A stretch of DNA of 64,000 nt from Streptomyces sp. H39-S7. Its GTDB lineage: Bacteria; Actinomycetota; Actinomycetes; Streptomycetales; Streptomycetaceae. The DNA lies in the NCBI RefSeq assembly GCF_027158205.1, contig NZ_JAPVLU010000034.1, forward strand, positions 1 through 64,000. Reading direction: 5' to 3'. The translations under genes and the position numbers were made by a program. Positions 34,432 through 41,172 of this stretch are shown here, one piece after another (position 1 is the first letter of the stretch; the number at the start of each line of letters is the position of its first letter). The notes under the pieces were generated by a model that saw only the letters and a list, made by a program, of their open reading frames with translations, was not told where the DNA came from and ran no database searches.

Positions 34432-35646
34432 TCAGCGCTCCAGGACCAGCGCCAGCCCCTGCCCCACGCCGATGCACAGCGCCGCGAGTCCGGTGCCGCC
34501 ACCGGCGGCCTTCAACTGGTGGGCGACGGCACCGGCGAGACGGGCACCGGACGCGCCGAGCGGGTGGCCGATGGCGATGGCGCCGCCGCGCGGGTTGACG
34601 ACCGCCGGATCGAGGCCCGGCCATTCCGCGAAGCACCCGAGTGCCTGGGCGGCGAACGCTTCGTTGAGCTCGAAGGTGCGCAGATCCCCGAAGCCCCGGC
34701 CGACCCGCGCCAGCGCGCGGTTGACGGCCTCCACCGGGCCGAGCCCGAAGTACTGCGGTTCGATGCCGGACACCGCGCTCGCCCGGATGCGGGCCAGCGG
34801 TTCGCGGCCGGTGGCCGCCAGGCCCTCCTCATCGGTGATCAGGAGGGCGGCCGCGCCGTCGTTGAGCGGCGAGGCGTTGCCCGCGGTGACCGTGCCACCC
34901 TCACGGAAGACCGTCTTGAGCTTCGCCAGCGACTCCACTGAGGTGTTGTCGCGGATCGTCTCGTCCCGCACCAGGGTGGTGCCCTCGACCGGGACGACCT
35001 CGGCGTCGTACAGGCCGTCCTTCCAGGCGCGCGCCGCCTTCTCATGGCTCGCGACGGCGAAGGCGTCCTGCTGCTCGCGGGTGATGCCGTGCTTGTCGGC
35101 GATCAGTTCCGCGCCCTCGCCGAGCGGAATCGTCCACGCGGGCTCGTGGCGCCGGTTGACCATGCGCCAGCCGATGGTCGTGGAGAACATCTCCTGATGG
35201 CCGGCCGGGAAGGCGCGGTCCGGCTTGGGCAGCACCCAGGGGGCGCGGCTCATCGACTCGACGCCACCGGCGACGGCGATCGACACGTCCCCGAGCGCGA
35301 CCGCCCGGTACGCCTGGACCACCGCCTCCAGCCCCGACGCGCACAGCCGGTTGACGGTCACACCCGGTACCGAGACCGGCAGGCCCGCCAGCAGGACGGC
35401 CATCCGCGCGACGTCCCGGTTCTCCTCCCCCGCGCCATTGGCGTTGCCGAAGAAGACATCGCCGATCCTGGCCGGGTCCAGTTCCGGCGTCCGGTCCACC
35501 AGAGCCTTCAGGACGTGCGCGGCCAGGTCGTCGGGGCGTACGGCGGACAGCGCGCCGCCGTACTTCCCCACGGGGGTGCGGACGGCGTCGACGATGTAGA
35601 CGTCACGGGTGTTCGGCACGTTCGGCGCGCTCGCCATAGGAGTCAC
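34432..35646 (-). CDS. Thiolase (acetyl-CoA acyltransferase, PcaF/FadA-like)
   Basis: 404 residues. GTG 35646 is chosen because GGAAGG lies 5 nt upstream; the ATG at 35637 has no ribosome-binding site. Thiolase signatures: acylated Cys in TVNRLCASGLEAVVQAY, substrate loop GGVESMSRAPWVLPKP, NASPLNDGAAALLITDE, catalytic His in NPRGGAIAIGHPLGASGAR, and the second Cys in LCIGVGQGLALVLER. The closing CIGVGQG segment and overall pattern are closest to 3-oxoadipyl-CoA thiolases of aromatic degradation, but degradative and biosynthetic thiolases are hard to separate by eye. It is monocistronic here, without other pca or paa genes. Confidence 0.93.
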   Translation of the reverse strand: MTPMASAPNVPNTRDVYIVDAVRTPVGKYGGALSAVRPDDLAAHVLKALVDRTPELDPARIGDVFFGNANGAGEENRDVARMAVLLAGLPVSVPGVTVNRLCASGLEAVVQAYRAVALGDVSIAVAGGVESMSRAPWVLPKPDRAFPAGHQEMFSTTIGWRMVNRRHEPAWTIPLGEGAELIADKHGITREQQDAFAVASHEKAARAWKDGLYDAEVVPVEGTTLVRDETIRDNTSVESLAKLKTVFREGGTVTAGNASPLNDGAAALLITDEEGLAATGREPLARIRASAVSGIEPQYFGLGPVEAVNRALARVGRGFGDLRTFELNEAFAAQALGCFAEWPGLDPAVVNPRGGAIAIGHPLGASGARLAGAVAHQLKAAGGGTGLAALCIGVGQGLALVLER

Positions 35647-35830
35647 CGGTCCCTTCCTGCGGCCTTCGGGGCGCGGCGCGGAGAGTTCGTCGCCGGCGTC
35701 GGGGTGCAGGATACCGAGACGGGAGATCACCGCGGCAGGCGCCCGTCCCGGCCGGCCACCGCAGGGCCACCGGCGGGCTCCCCGGCCCGCCCGGACGGGG
35801 CCACGGGCCCGCCATCGGTCGTGCGGCGCC

Positions 35831-36202
35831 TCAGTTCAGCGGGCGGAGCACTTCGGCGACCTGCTGGATTCCGGTCCTGTGGGTCTTGACCTGTTCCACC
35901 AGGTCGCCGAGGGCGACCGTGTCCGGCAGGGTCTTCCAGCCCGCCGCTGCGCAGTAGGAGCGGGTCATGGCCATCGCGTAGAACTCGTTCATGGGCGATT
36001 CGAGCGGCGGGCACACGGTCAGGGTGTGCAGCAGCGCGGCCGCCCGCCAGGCGGTGTCGTGGCCGGGGCTGTCCGGCGCCATGACCAGGTCGGAGGCATG
36101 ACGGGCTATGGCGGCCTCGATGCCCGAAGGGTCCCAGACCGTGGGGTCGGAGGGCAGGTGATGGGCGAGGACGTTCCAGGCCCAGGTCAGATCGATCTTC
36201 AC
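35831..36202 (-). CDS. Fic/Doc-like toxin component with altered Fic motif
   Basis: 123 residues. It is the second gene of a toxin-antitoxin-like pair; its ATG overlaps the antitoxin stop (ATGA). Doc-like landmarks are the early LTWAWNVLAHHLPSD and HDTAWRAAALLHTLTVCPPL then SPMNEFYAMAMTRSYCAAAG, which align with the Doc core. The catalytic Fic motif HPFxxGNxR is absent: the His position lies in HTLTVCPPLE and only the Asn of MNEF remains. In streptomycetes this divergent group is annotated as the Fic-family toxin component. With the motif gone, AMP- or phospho-transfer is doubtful and activity needs proof. Confidence 0.7.
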   Translation of the reverse strand: MKIDLTWAWNVLAHHLPSDPTVWDPSGIEAAIARHASDLVMAPDSPGHDTAWRAAALLHTLTVCPPLESPMNEFYAMAMTRSYCAAAGWKTLPDTVALGDLVEQVKTHRTGIQQVAEVLRPLN

Positions 36203-36414
36203 GAGCGAGGGCCGAACCTCTCCTGGACGTACGCCCAGTTCTCCTCGTTGTTGAAGTCCGCGGCCGCGGCCAGGAACCGGTCACGGTTCTCGTCCAGCTC
36301 GCGCTTGGCGGCCTCGGTGATCAGAGCGGTGACCGTGGTCCCCCGCTCAGCAGCGCGGACCTTGAGTCTCTCGAGGAATTCCTCGTCAAGGCGGATCGTC
36401 ACATGCTTCGACAT
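36199..36414 (-). CDS. Ribbon-helix-helix antitoxin
   Basis: 71 residues from ATG 36414. The N-terminus is a ribbon-helix-helix DNA-binding fold: SKHVTIRLDEEFLERLKVRA (beta strand and helix 1) with RGTTVTALITEAAKREL (turn and helix 2). The C-terminal tail FLAAAADFNNEENWAYVQER would wrap the toxin. It overlaps the toxin gene by four bases. A perfect 24-bp palindrome lies 8 nt upstream of its start, the expected autoregulatory operator. Confidence 0.85.
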   Translation of the reverse strand: MSKHVTIRLDEEFLERLKVRAAERGTTVTALITEAAKRELDENRDRFLAAAADFNNEENWAYVQERFGPRS

Positions 36415-36421
36415 TCCACCA

Positions 36422-36445
36422 GCGTACAGCGAGAGCGCTGTACGC
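36422..36445. promoter_or_regulatory. Palindromic operator of the toxin-antitoxin pair
   Basis: GCGTACAGCG-AGAG-CGCTGTACGC, perfect 10-bp arms around 4 bp, lies 8 nt from the antitoxin start within a 44-bp gap. Each arm contains GTAC-like half sites suited to two ribbon-helix-helix dimers. The closeness to the ATG implies a very short or no leader. Confidence 0.75.
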
Positions 36446-36458
36446 GGCGAGTGCGCCG

Positions 36459-37088
36459 TCACGCGCGACGCGGAGAGGCCAGCAGATAGCGGCCTCGCGC
36501 GACATCCGGATGCTCGGTGACCTGCCAGCCGGCCCGTTCCAGAGCGGCCGCGCAATCGGGCATCTCAGCGGCTCCCGCTTCCACGCGCACCGCCTCGGGC
36601 TGCGGCGCGGGACCGACCCGGTACCCGTCCGCGGCGTCCCCGCCGGCGACCGCCGGGCGGCAGCCGGCCGCCTCCAGCGCCAGCGCGGCACCGGGGACGA
36701 GGTGGGCGCGTTCCCACGGGCAGGGCTGGTCGGTGACCCCCCGGTTGGTGACGCGCCTCAGCTCCAGGAGCCCTTCCCAGGCGACGGCGACCTCACGGAC
36801 CCGGCGCGGATCGCCGACGGGCGCCGTCTCGTGGCCGGTCCGCGCGGCGAAGGTCTCCACCTCGGGCGGCGGGGCGGCGGGGAGCTCCGGCGGAGGGGCG
36901 AGCAGTTCGGCGCGCAGCGCGAGTCCGGCAGGGGTCAGGTAGCAGCGGTGGGGAGGCCGCGGGTGCTTCAGGGCGAGTCCCTGGGCACAGAGTGCGTCCA
37001 GCAGCGCCTGCGAGCCGCGGAGCAGACCGGTGTTCGCGTCGGCGGCGAGGACCACTCGGCGCTGGGCCACGGTCGGCTGCTTGCTCAT
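36459..37088 (-). CDS. Hypothetical protein with winged-helix-like N-terminus
   Basis: 209 residues from ATG 37088 (GGAGG upstream). The first about 65 residues (TVAQRRVVLAADANTGLLRG, LLDALCAQGLALKHPRPPHR, CYLTPAGLALRAEL) have the helix-helix-wing pattern of MarR/PadR-like folds. A proline linker follows, then an alpha/beta segment containing two related pieces (ALALEAAGCRPAVAG and CAAALERAGWQVTEHPD). No signal peptide or catalytic motif. I cannot name a family; a DNA-binding or ligand-binding regulator is possible. It diverges from the DUF2277 gene. Confidence 0.7.
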   Translation of the reverse strand: MSKQPTVAQRRVVLAADANTGLLRGSQALLDALCAQGLALKHPRPPHRCYLTPAGLALRAELLAPPPELPAAPPPEVETFAARTGHETAPVGDPRRVREVAVAWEGLLELRRVTNRGVTDQPCPWERAHLVPGAALALEAAGCRPAVAGGDAADGYRVGPAPQPEAVRVEAGAAEMPDCAAALERAGWQVTEHPDVARGRYLLASPRRA

Positions 37089-37247
37089 GTCCGCCTCCGT
37101 CCGTCGGTGTCGTGCGGCGGCGTGGGTCCGTCGTCTCCGTGCGACGAGTATCCACCGGTTGTCCCGGCCGGCCGCGCCCGCCGGCTGTCCGTCCCCGCCG
37201 GCGAACCGTCCCCGCCGACTGTCCGAGGTGCGTAGCACACTGGAGTC

Positions 37248-37499
37248 ATGTGCCGAAGCATCAAGACTCTCCGACCCCCGATGACTCCCGACGTCGATGA
37301 GGACGACATCAGGGCCGCGGCGTTGCAGTACGTCCGCAAGGTCTCCGGATTCCGCGCCCCGGCCGCCCACAACCGCGAAGCCTTCGATCAGGCGGTGGAC
37401 GCGGTGGCCGAGGCCACCCGGCAGCTCCTCGCCGAGCTGACCGTACGCGGCGCCCCGACGCCTGCCGTCACGGTCTCGACTGCTTCCTCACAGGGGTAG
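37248..37499 (+). CDS. DUF2277 family protein
   Basis: 83 residues from ATG 37248. The start MCRSIKTLRPP and the core RAAALQYVRKVSGFRAPAAH with AFDQAVDAVAEATRQLL match DUF2277, a small helical family with the MCRNI/MCRSI start that is widespread in actinobacteria, with no known function. The invariant N-terminal Cys-Arg may be functional. The C-terminal 18 residues (TPAVTVSTASSQG end) extend past the usual family length. Confidence 0.88.
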   Translation: MCRSIKTLRPPMTPDVDEDDIRAAALQYVRKVSGFRAPAAHNREAFDQAVDAVAEATRQLLAELTVRGAPTPAVTVSTASSQG

Positions 37500-37512
37500 T
37501 GCAGCTCGAACG

Positions 37513-37683
37513 TCACCAGGTCGAGGGCGACTTCCTCGACACCGTCAGCTCATCGGCCAGAGCTTCCAGCTCGACGGGGCCACCATCGAGGGGGTGCTCA
37601 CGCACAACGATGCGGACGAGCTGGCTGTCGTTGTCCACCGTCTTGCCGGTGAGGTCGGAGAAGCGGATGAGTTTCTGCCCCAT
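37513..37683 (-). CDS. Hypothetical protein, 56 aa, possibly truncated
   Basis: ATG 37683 (AGGTGA upstream) gives 56 residues: GQKLIRFSDLTGKTVDNDSQ and LVRIVVREHPLDGGPVELEA, then LADELTVSRKSPSTW. The first part is a compact beta-rich segment that I have seen as a short conserved actinobacterial protein, but I cannot name it. The last ten residues look out of character, so a 3' frameshift or deletion is possible. It ends 13 bp from the convergent DUF2277 stop. It marks the left edge of the lower-GC island. Confidence 0.5.
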   Translation of the reverse strand: MGQKLIRFSDLTGKTVDNDSQLVRIVVREHPLDGGPVELEALADELTVSRKSPSTW

Positions 37684-37757
37684 GAGGTCACCTGTCGTTG
37701 CTGAGTGAGCGTCGAAGGTGAATTTCATCAGAGGTCGTGGCGCCGTTACCTGGACAG

Positions 37758-38522
37758 TCAGTCATTCGTAAGGCGGGCATCCCCCCAGGTTGCCCGCACG
37801 AAGGATTCCCTCGGCGTAGTGTTGGCGGTGTACAGCTTGATTTTGCTGGCACCTGATATCGGGACCTTGATGTCCTGGCTTTCGAACATCTTGAGCGTGT
37901 ATTCAGCGACGGGCGCAGCATCATCATCGAGATATATCTGGAATGACATGCCTGTCACGCTGTACTTACTATTGATGTCAATGCCGATGGTGGCGCGGAA
38001 ATACTTCCAATCGGCTGGGACTTTGTACGCGAAAGTGTACTCCGTGAACGGGTTCACACTCCGCAGGCTGTGCATATAGGTCGTATGATTCCCCCGAGAG
38101 TTCAGCTCTGCGGTTTTGACGCTGTTATCCCCCGTGAGCGCTTGCGAGTTCGAGAGGTACTCACTCGACGCAGTGGCACGTGGGCCTGATCCACCTTTGG
38201 GGCCGTTGGTGGCGCTGGTGGGAGGCGGGGAGGTTTCTTCACCGGTACTAGGGGCTGCCGTCGTGGGAAATTCCGTTGTTGGAGTAGGTGAAGTCGATTC
38301 CAACCCAGACGGGCTTGAGGATAAAGGCGTTGCGCTTGGGGCAATGGGAGTCGAGATCGATGGCTCAGCAGGTTTCGCGTCAGAAGAACTGTCTGACTTT
38401 AGGCCATCTTGCACAAGCCCGCCAATGAGTGTACCCAACGCCCCCAGGACCACCAGAAGGATGGCGAGTTTAGCCTTATTGCTACGGAACCAATGCGGAT
38501 CGTCTGGACTTACCGTGCTCAT
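37758..38522 (-). CDS. Membrane-anchored NPCBM-like protein
   Basis: 254 residues from ATG 38522 (GGGGGAAG upstream). One membrane helix (KLAILLVVLGALGTLIGGLV, about residues 17-36) is followed by a long Ser/Thr/Pro linker (about 40-115), suggesting an extracytoplasmic domain. The C-terminal 130 residues (KTAELNSRGNHTTYMHSLRS, FTYKV-type strands, KYFRATIGIDINSKYSVTGM, VPISGASKIKLYTANTT) have the pattern of NPCBM/NEW2 carbohydrate-binding domains seen in Streptomyces accessory regions. GC and codon bias are visibly weaker than in neighbouring core genes, a sign of recent acquisition. Confidence 0.75.
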   Translation of the reverse strand: MSTVSPDDPHWFRSNKAKLAILLVVLGALGTLIGGLVQDGLKSDSSSDAKPAEPSISTPIAPSATPLSSSPSGLESTSPTPTTEFPTTAAPSTGEETSPPPTSATNGPKGGSGPRATASSEYLSNSQALTGDNSVKTAELNSRGNHTTYMHSLRSVNPFTEYTFAYKVPADWKYFRATIGIDINSKYSVTGMSFQIYLDDDAAPVAEYTLKMFESQDIKVPISGASKIKLYTANTTPRESFVRATWGDARLTND

Positions 38523-38573
38523 AGCTTCCCCCACCTACACCCCGATACGGCACCGGTTCGCGAGACAGTACAT

Positions 38574-38601
38574 GACCCCAGGACTAGCTAGTCCCGGGGT
38601 C
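38574..38601. promoter_or_regulatory. 28-bp palindrome upstream of the NPCBM gene
   Basis: GACCCCAGGACTAG (38574-38587) faces CTAGTCCCGGGGTC (38588-38601); all pairs match except A80/C95 of the 38500s. It could be a terminator after the 39-aa gene or an operator 52 bp before the NPCBM gene. Confidence 0.55.
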
Positions 38602-38724
38602 GAGAATGGTTGCGCTGTTGTTACCCATGACCACAGCAGACGACGAGATGTCTTGGCTGGAGGCCGTCGCAGCTAATTGATCATCGTCGCCTACTGGCCA
38701 CGACATTCATCACCATGAGACTCA

Positions 38725-38844
38725 TCAGCCCGAACAGGCATCCGAGTGCGTCAGGGAGAGGCCGTTGCGCATCATGTCCGCCAGGGTGCACATAATGCCC
38801 GTTACGACCAGTAGAAGGATTGCTAGAAAGCCATCCTCATTCAC
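38725..38844 (-). CDS. Small membrane peptide, 39 aa
   Basis: GTG 38844 is preceded by AAGGAGAAC and opens a 39-codon frame. Residues 4-20 are one hydrophobic helix (GFLAILLLVVTGIMCTLADM); the tail is polar (RNGLSLTHSDACSG). A good ribosome-binding site and a membrane helix make it plausible, but small hydrophobic frames also arise by chance. It lies 202 bp upstream of the NPCBM membrane protein on the same strand. Confidence 0.4.
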   Translation of the reverse strand: MNEDGFLAILLLVVTGIMCTLADMMRNGLSLTHSDACSG

Positions 38845-39161
38845 AACGTTCTCCTTCAAAGTAATCGCTGATGCGTCCCTGCTGTGGGAAGTCCAGCGAC
38901 ACGTACAGATCAGCGCGGACACTGGGCGGCACTTCCGTTCTACCTCTCAGTCCGCGACCGAGAGAACGTCCGATTTCTCGGCTCACCGCAACTCAAAATA
39001 GGTCTCGGCCATCAAGCGGGCGTGGTTTTTGACGTTGGAGGAGAGGCGCCCTTCGATGTCCAGGAGCAGCCGCCCTGCGCGTCCGAGTTGGTACACGAAC
39101 GCCCCTGCCCCGCCCTTACATGGGCAGCAACAACTCGTTCGCGGTGGGCAGACAACCCCAC
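38845..39161. other. Gap without recognisable gene
   Basis: About 317 bp of mixed composition. Several short frames exist, but none has a ribosome-binding site together with codon bias. No repeats or hairpins of note. Confidence 0.4.
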
Positions 39162-39372
39162 ATGAACGTCATCACCCTGGCGGAATTCAGCGACGGCCGG
39201 ATTACCGCTGACGAACTCCGGCGGCCTCACCTTCAAGCTGCGCGAACCGCAGGGAGACTGCGTGGCCAGTCTGTGGACCTTCGCCACGACGTGCGACGAC
39301 AAGTACTTGGCCGAGGTGGCCAACGAAGGCGCCGCCATCATCGCCGAGTGTGACGCCGTCCTCAACCGCTGA
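39162..39372 (+). pseudogene. Frameshifted small gene
   Basis: From ATG 39162 the frame reads NVITLAEFSDGRITADEL, then loses coding character near 39215. From there a different frame takes over with strong third-position GC (SGGLTFKLREPQGDCVASLW, TFATTCDDKYLAEVANEG, then AAIIAECDAVLNR and TGA 39372). That second frame has no start of its own. A single indel around 39200-39225 would join them into a protein of about 70 residues. The family is unknown; a programmed shift cannot be excluded. Confidence 0.4.
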
Positions 39373-39403
39373 CTCCTGACCGCATTGGTCCACACACCCC
39401 GTT

Positions 39404-39454
39404 CCACAACGAAGAACGCCCCGCGTTCGTTGTGGCTGCGGGGTGTTCTTCGTT
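39404..39454 (+). promoter_or_regulatory. Two mutually exclusive hairpins (attenuator- or terminator-like)
   Basis: Hairpin A pairs CCACAACGAA (39404-39413) with TTCGTTGTGG (39426-39435). Hairpin B pairs 39408-39424 with 39438-39454, 17 bp with one G-U, and is followed by TCTC. They share 39408-39413, so only one can form. They lie between the frameshifted gene and the 190-aa gene. Confidence 0.6.
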
Positions 39455-39593
39455 TCTCAGGCGTGCATGCGCTGACTCGCTCTTGCTGACCTCTCAGGTC
39501 AAGGTTCAGCATCCGATCACTAGATTCACTCCCTCGCTGCCTTCATCCGCAGTAGCGTGCGTAGCGATGAGAGCGACAAAGCAGGGGGTAGTA

Positions 39594-40166
39594 ATGGAGG
39601 ATTTCGCTGATCAGGTTCGCAAGGCCCAGGAGGCCACAGCTAGGAAGAATCAGGAACGGCAGGCAGCGAACGCTAAATTGCGCGAGGAGCAGGAAGCAAC
39701 CAGGGCCGAGGTCACCAAGGCGGCCGGTCTGCTTTCCCGGGCACTGCATGGTCGAGTGATTCCCACAGACATCCTCGTAGAACACTATGAGTCGCGCCTC
39801 AGAAGGAAGCGGTTCGGGGGGACAGTACGCGAAGCGGCCACACACCATGTGCTCGACGGATGGGTATTCGGCGAAACCCGTCATACCTTTCATGACCTCG
39901 ACTCTATGTCTGGCCGAACTGAGAGGCGTGTGGTGGGCTTCATCCTGGCCGAAGATGGCAGCGTTCACCAATGCAATGCCAATTACATTGAGGCTTCGGG
40001 GAGCGGCCACATCTCCGTGACGGTGAGCGACTCGTGGGGTAGTAGCATCCACAACGGACCGATGGATGCGACCGCGATGCACGTGCACCGTAGCGGCGTT
40101 CTGGAGGGGATGGTGCAGCTCGCAGTGAAGCACCACATCAACCCATCCAGCCTGGCACCCTCCTAG
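39594..40166 (+). CDS. Hypothetical protein with coiled-coil N-terminus
   Basis: 190 residues from ATG 39594, which follows GGGGGTAGTA. Residues about 5-45 are a charged coiled coil (QVRKAQEATARKNQERQAAN, KLREEQEATRAEVTKAAGLL). The rest is alpha/beta (RRKRFGGTVREAATHHVLDG, WVFGETRHTF, then VGFILAEDGSVHQCNANYIE). No signal peptide or membrane helix. Codon use is weaker than in core genes. A terminator follows at 40256. It resembles hypothetical proteins of actinobacterial mobile regions but I cannot name a family. Confidence 0.7.
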   Translation: MEDFADQVRKAQEATARKNQERQAANAKLREEQEATRAEVTKAAGLLSRALHGRVIPTDILVEHYESRLRRKRFGGTVREAATHHVLDGWVFGETRHTFHDLDSMSGRTERRVVGFILAEDGSVHQCNANYIEASGSGHISVTVSDSWGSSIHNGPMDATAMHVHRSGVLEGMVQLAVKHHINPSSLAPS

Positions 40167-40255
40167 CGTTCTTCATATCCAGACCTACCCTCTCCGCCGG
40201 CGCGGGCTTGGTCGCCTGGTTCTACCGCGCACGCCTGTTCCGTACAGACCCAGAG

Positions 40256-40285
40256 CACCCCTGACGCAACTGCACGTCAGGGGTG
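40256..40285 (+). terminator. Hairpin terminator
   Basis: CACCCCTGACG (40256-40266) pairs with CGTCAGGGGTG (40275-40285) perfectly over 11 bp with an 8-nt loop, 90 nt after the 190-aa gene. Confidence 0.8.
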
Positions 40286-40343
40286 TCGTGCCGCCCACAG
40301 GGGGATCCTGTGTCTACAGGCGGCAGCTCTGGAGGTATGACGC

Positions 40344-40613
40344 CTACAGCTTCTGGAGCGGGAGGGACGAAACCTTGGCATCAAGCGCCAATTCCGCCCA
40401 CACCACCTTGCCCCCGACCTTCGGGTAGAAGTGGCCGACCTTGCGCGCCAGGGTGTCCACGATGAACAGCCCTCTTCCGCCTTCGGCCTCATCGTCGGCG
40501 CCGGCCGTTGGTTGATCGAGCGGTTCTTCTCCCACATCCCACACCTGGAGGCAGATGCAGTCCTCGCAACCGAAGATGCCTCGGTCGTGGTCAGAAAAGG
40601 GACGGAGCTTCAT
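40344..40613 (-). pseudogene. 5'-truncated HATPase_c_2 anti-sigma-like ATPase
   Basis: The frame retains the C-terminal half of an RsbW-like GHKL ATPase: ICLQVWDVGEEPLDQPTAGA (G1 region, degenerate), EAEGGRGLFIVDTLA (G2) and KVGGKVVWAELAL (closing strand). The N box with the Mg-binding Asn/Glu is missing; upstream the frame runs into the end of the exonuclease gene. AbaA-like ATPases of this kind belong to whiJ-type loci together with XRE/DUF5753 regulators, so this is probably a decayed member of the neighbouring locus. Confidence 0.65.
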
Positions 40614-41172
40614 CGACCCTCCCGCCGGGTGGCGTGCCGCGCAGTTCTTCCAGCGAGCCGGCTACGGTGGCGAGCCGGACGAAGAGACGCGCTGCAACCA
40701 AGGCGTCGTACGTGGCGCGGTGAGGACGCAAGCCTTCCGGCAGATCAACGTCCAGGTTGAACGCTTGCACCAGCGATCCCAGCCGGAAACTGACCTGCCC
40801 CGGCAGGAAGCGGCGCGCGAGCTTGAGCGTGTCGAACACCTCGGGACTCGCCCAATCGGGCAGCTTGCGTCGGAGGACGTTGGTGTCAACGTAGGCGTTG
40901 TGCGCCACGAAGGCCGAGACGTCCAACGCCTGCAGTACGTCGTTCTCGATGTCCGCAAACATGGGGGCGTCGGCCACGTCCTTGTTGCTGATGCCATGCA
41001 GACGCTGAGCCATCGGGGTGATCGCGTAGTTGGGACGCATCAACCACGACACCGGCTCCCCGATGACACCCCCGACGATCGGGACGACGGCCAGTTCCAC
41101 CAACTCGGGCGGCTGCTGGCCGTTGCCTTCCACGTCGACGACCGCGTACGTAAGTTCCGTCCAGTCAGCCAT
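40591..41172 (-). CDS. DEDDh 3'-5' exonuclease (DnaQ-like)
   Basis: 193 residues from ATG 41172, overlapping the end of the radical SAM gene by 8 bp. Exonuclease motifs: ExoI AVVDVEGNG (Asp, Glu), ExoII FVAHNAYVDTNVL (Asp), ExoIII HRATYDALVAARLF (His, Asp) - a complete DEDDh set. LHGISNKDVADAP is the usual loop after motif I. Standing alone rather than fused to a polymerase, it would degrade or trim single-stranded DNA or RNA. It is the last gene of a five-gene leftward cassette; coupling to the radical SAM gene suggests a shared substrate. Confidence 0.92.
   Translation of the reverse strand: MADWTELTYAVVDVEGNGQQPPELVELAVVPIVGGVIGEPVSWLMRPNYAITPMAQRLHGISNKDVADAPMFADIENDVLQALDVSAFVAHNAYVDTNVLRRKLPDWASPEVFDTLKLARRFLPGQVSFRLGSLVQAFNLDVDLPEGLRPHRATYDALVAARLFVRLATVAGSLEELRGTPPGGRVDEAPSLF

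Noticed and set aside
38622-38675. 17-codon ORF starting MTTADDEM
   Set aside because: No ribosome-binding site, too short for codon statistics, and beside a palindrome.
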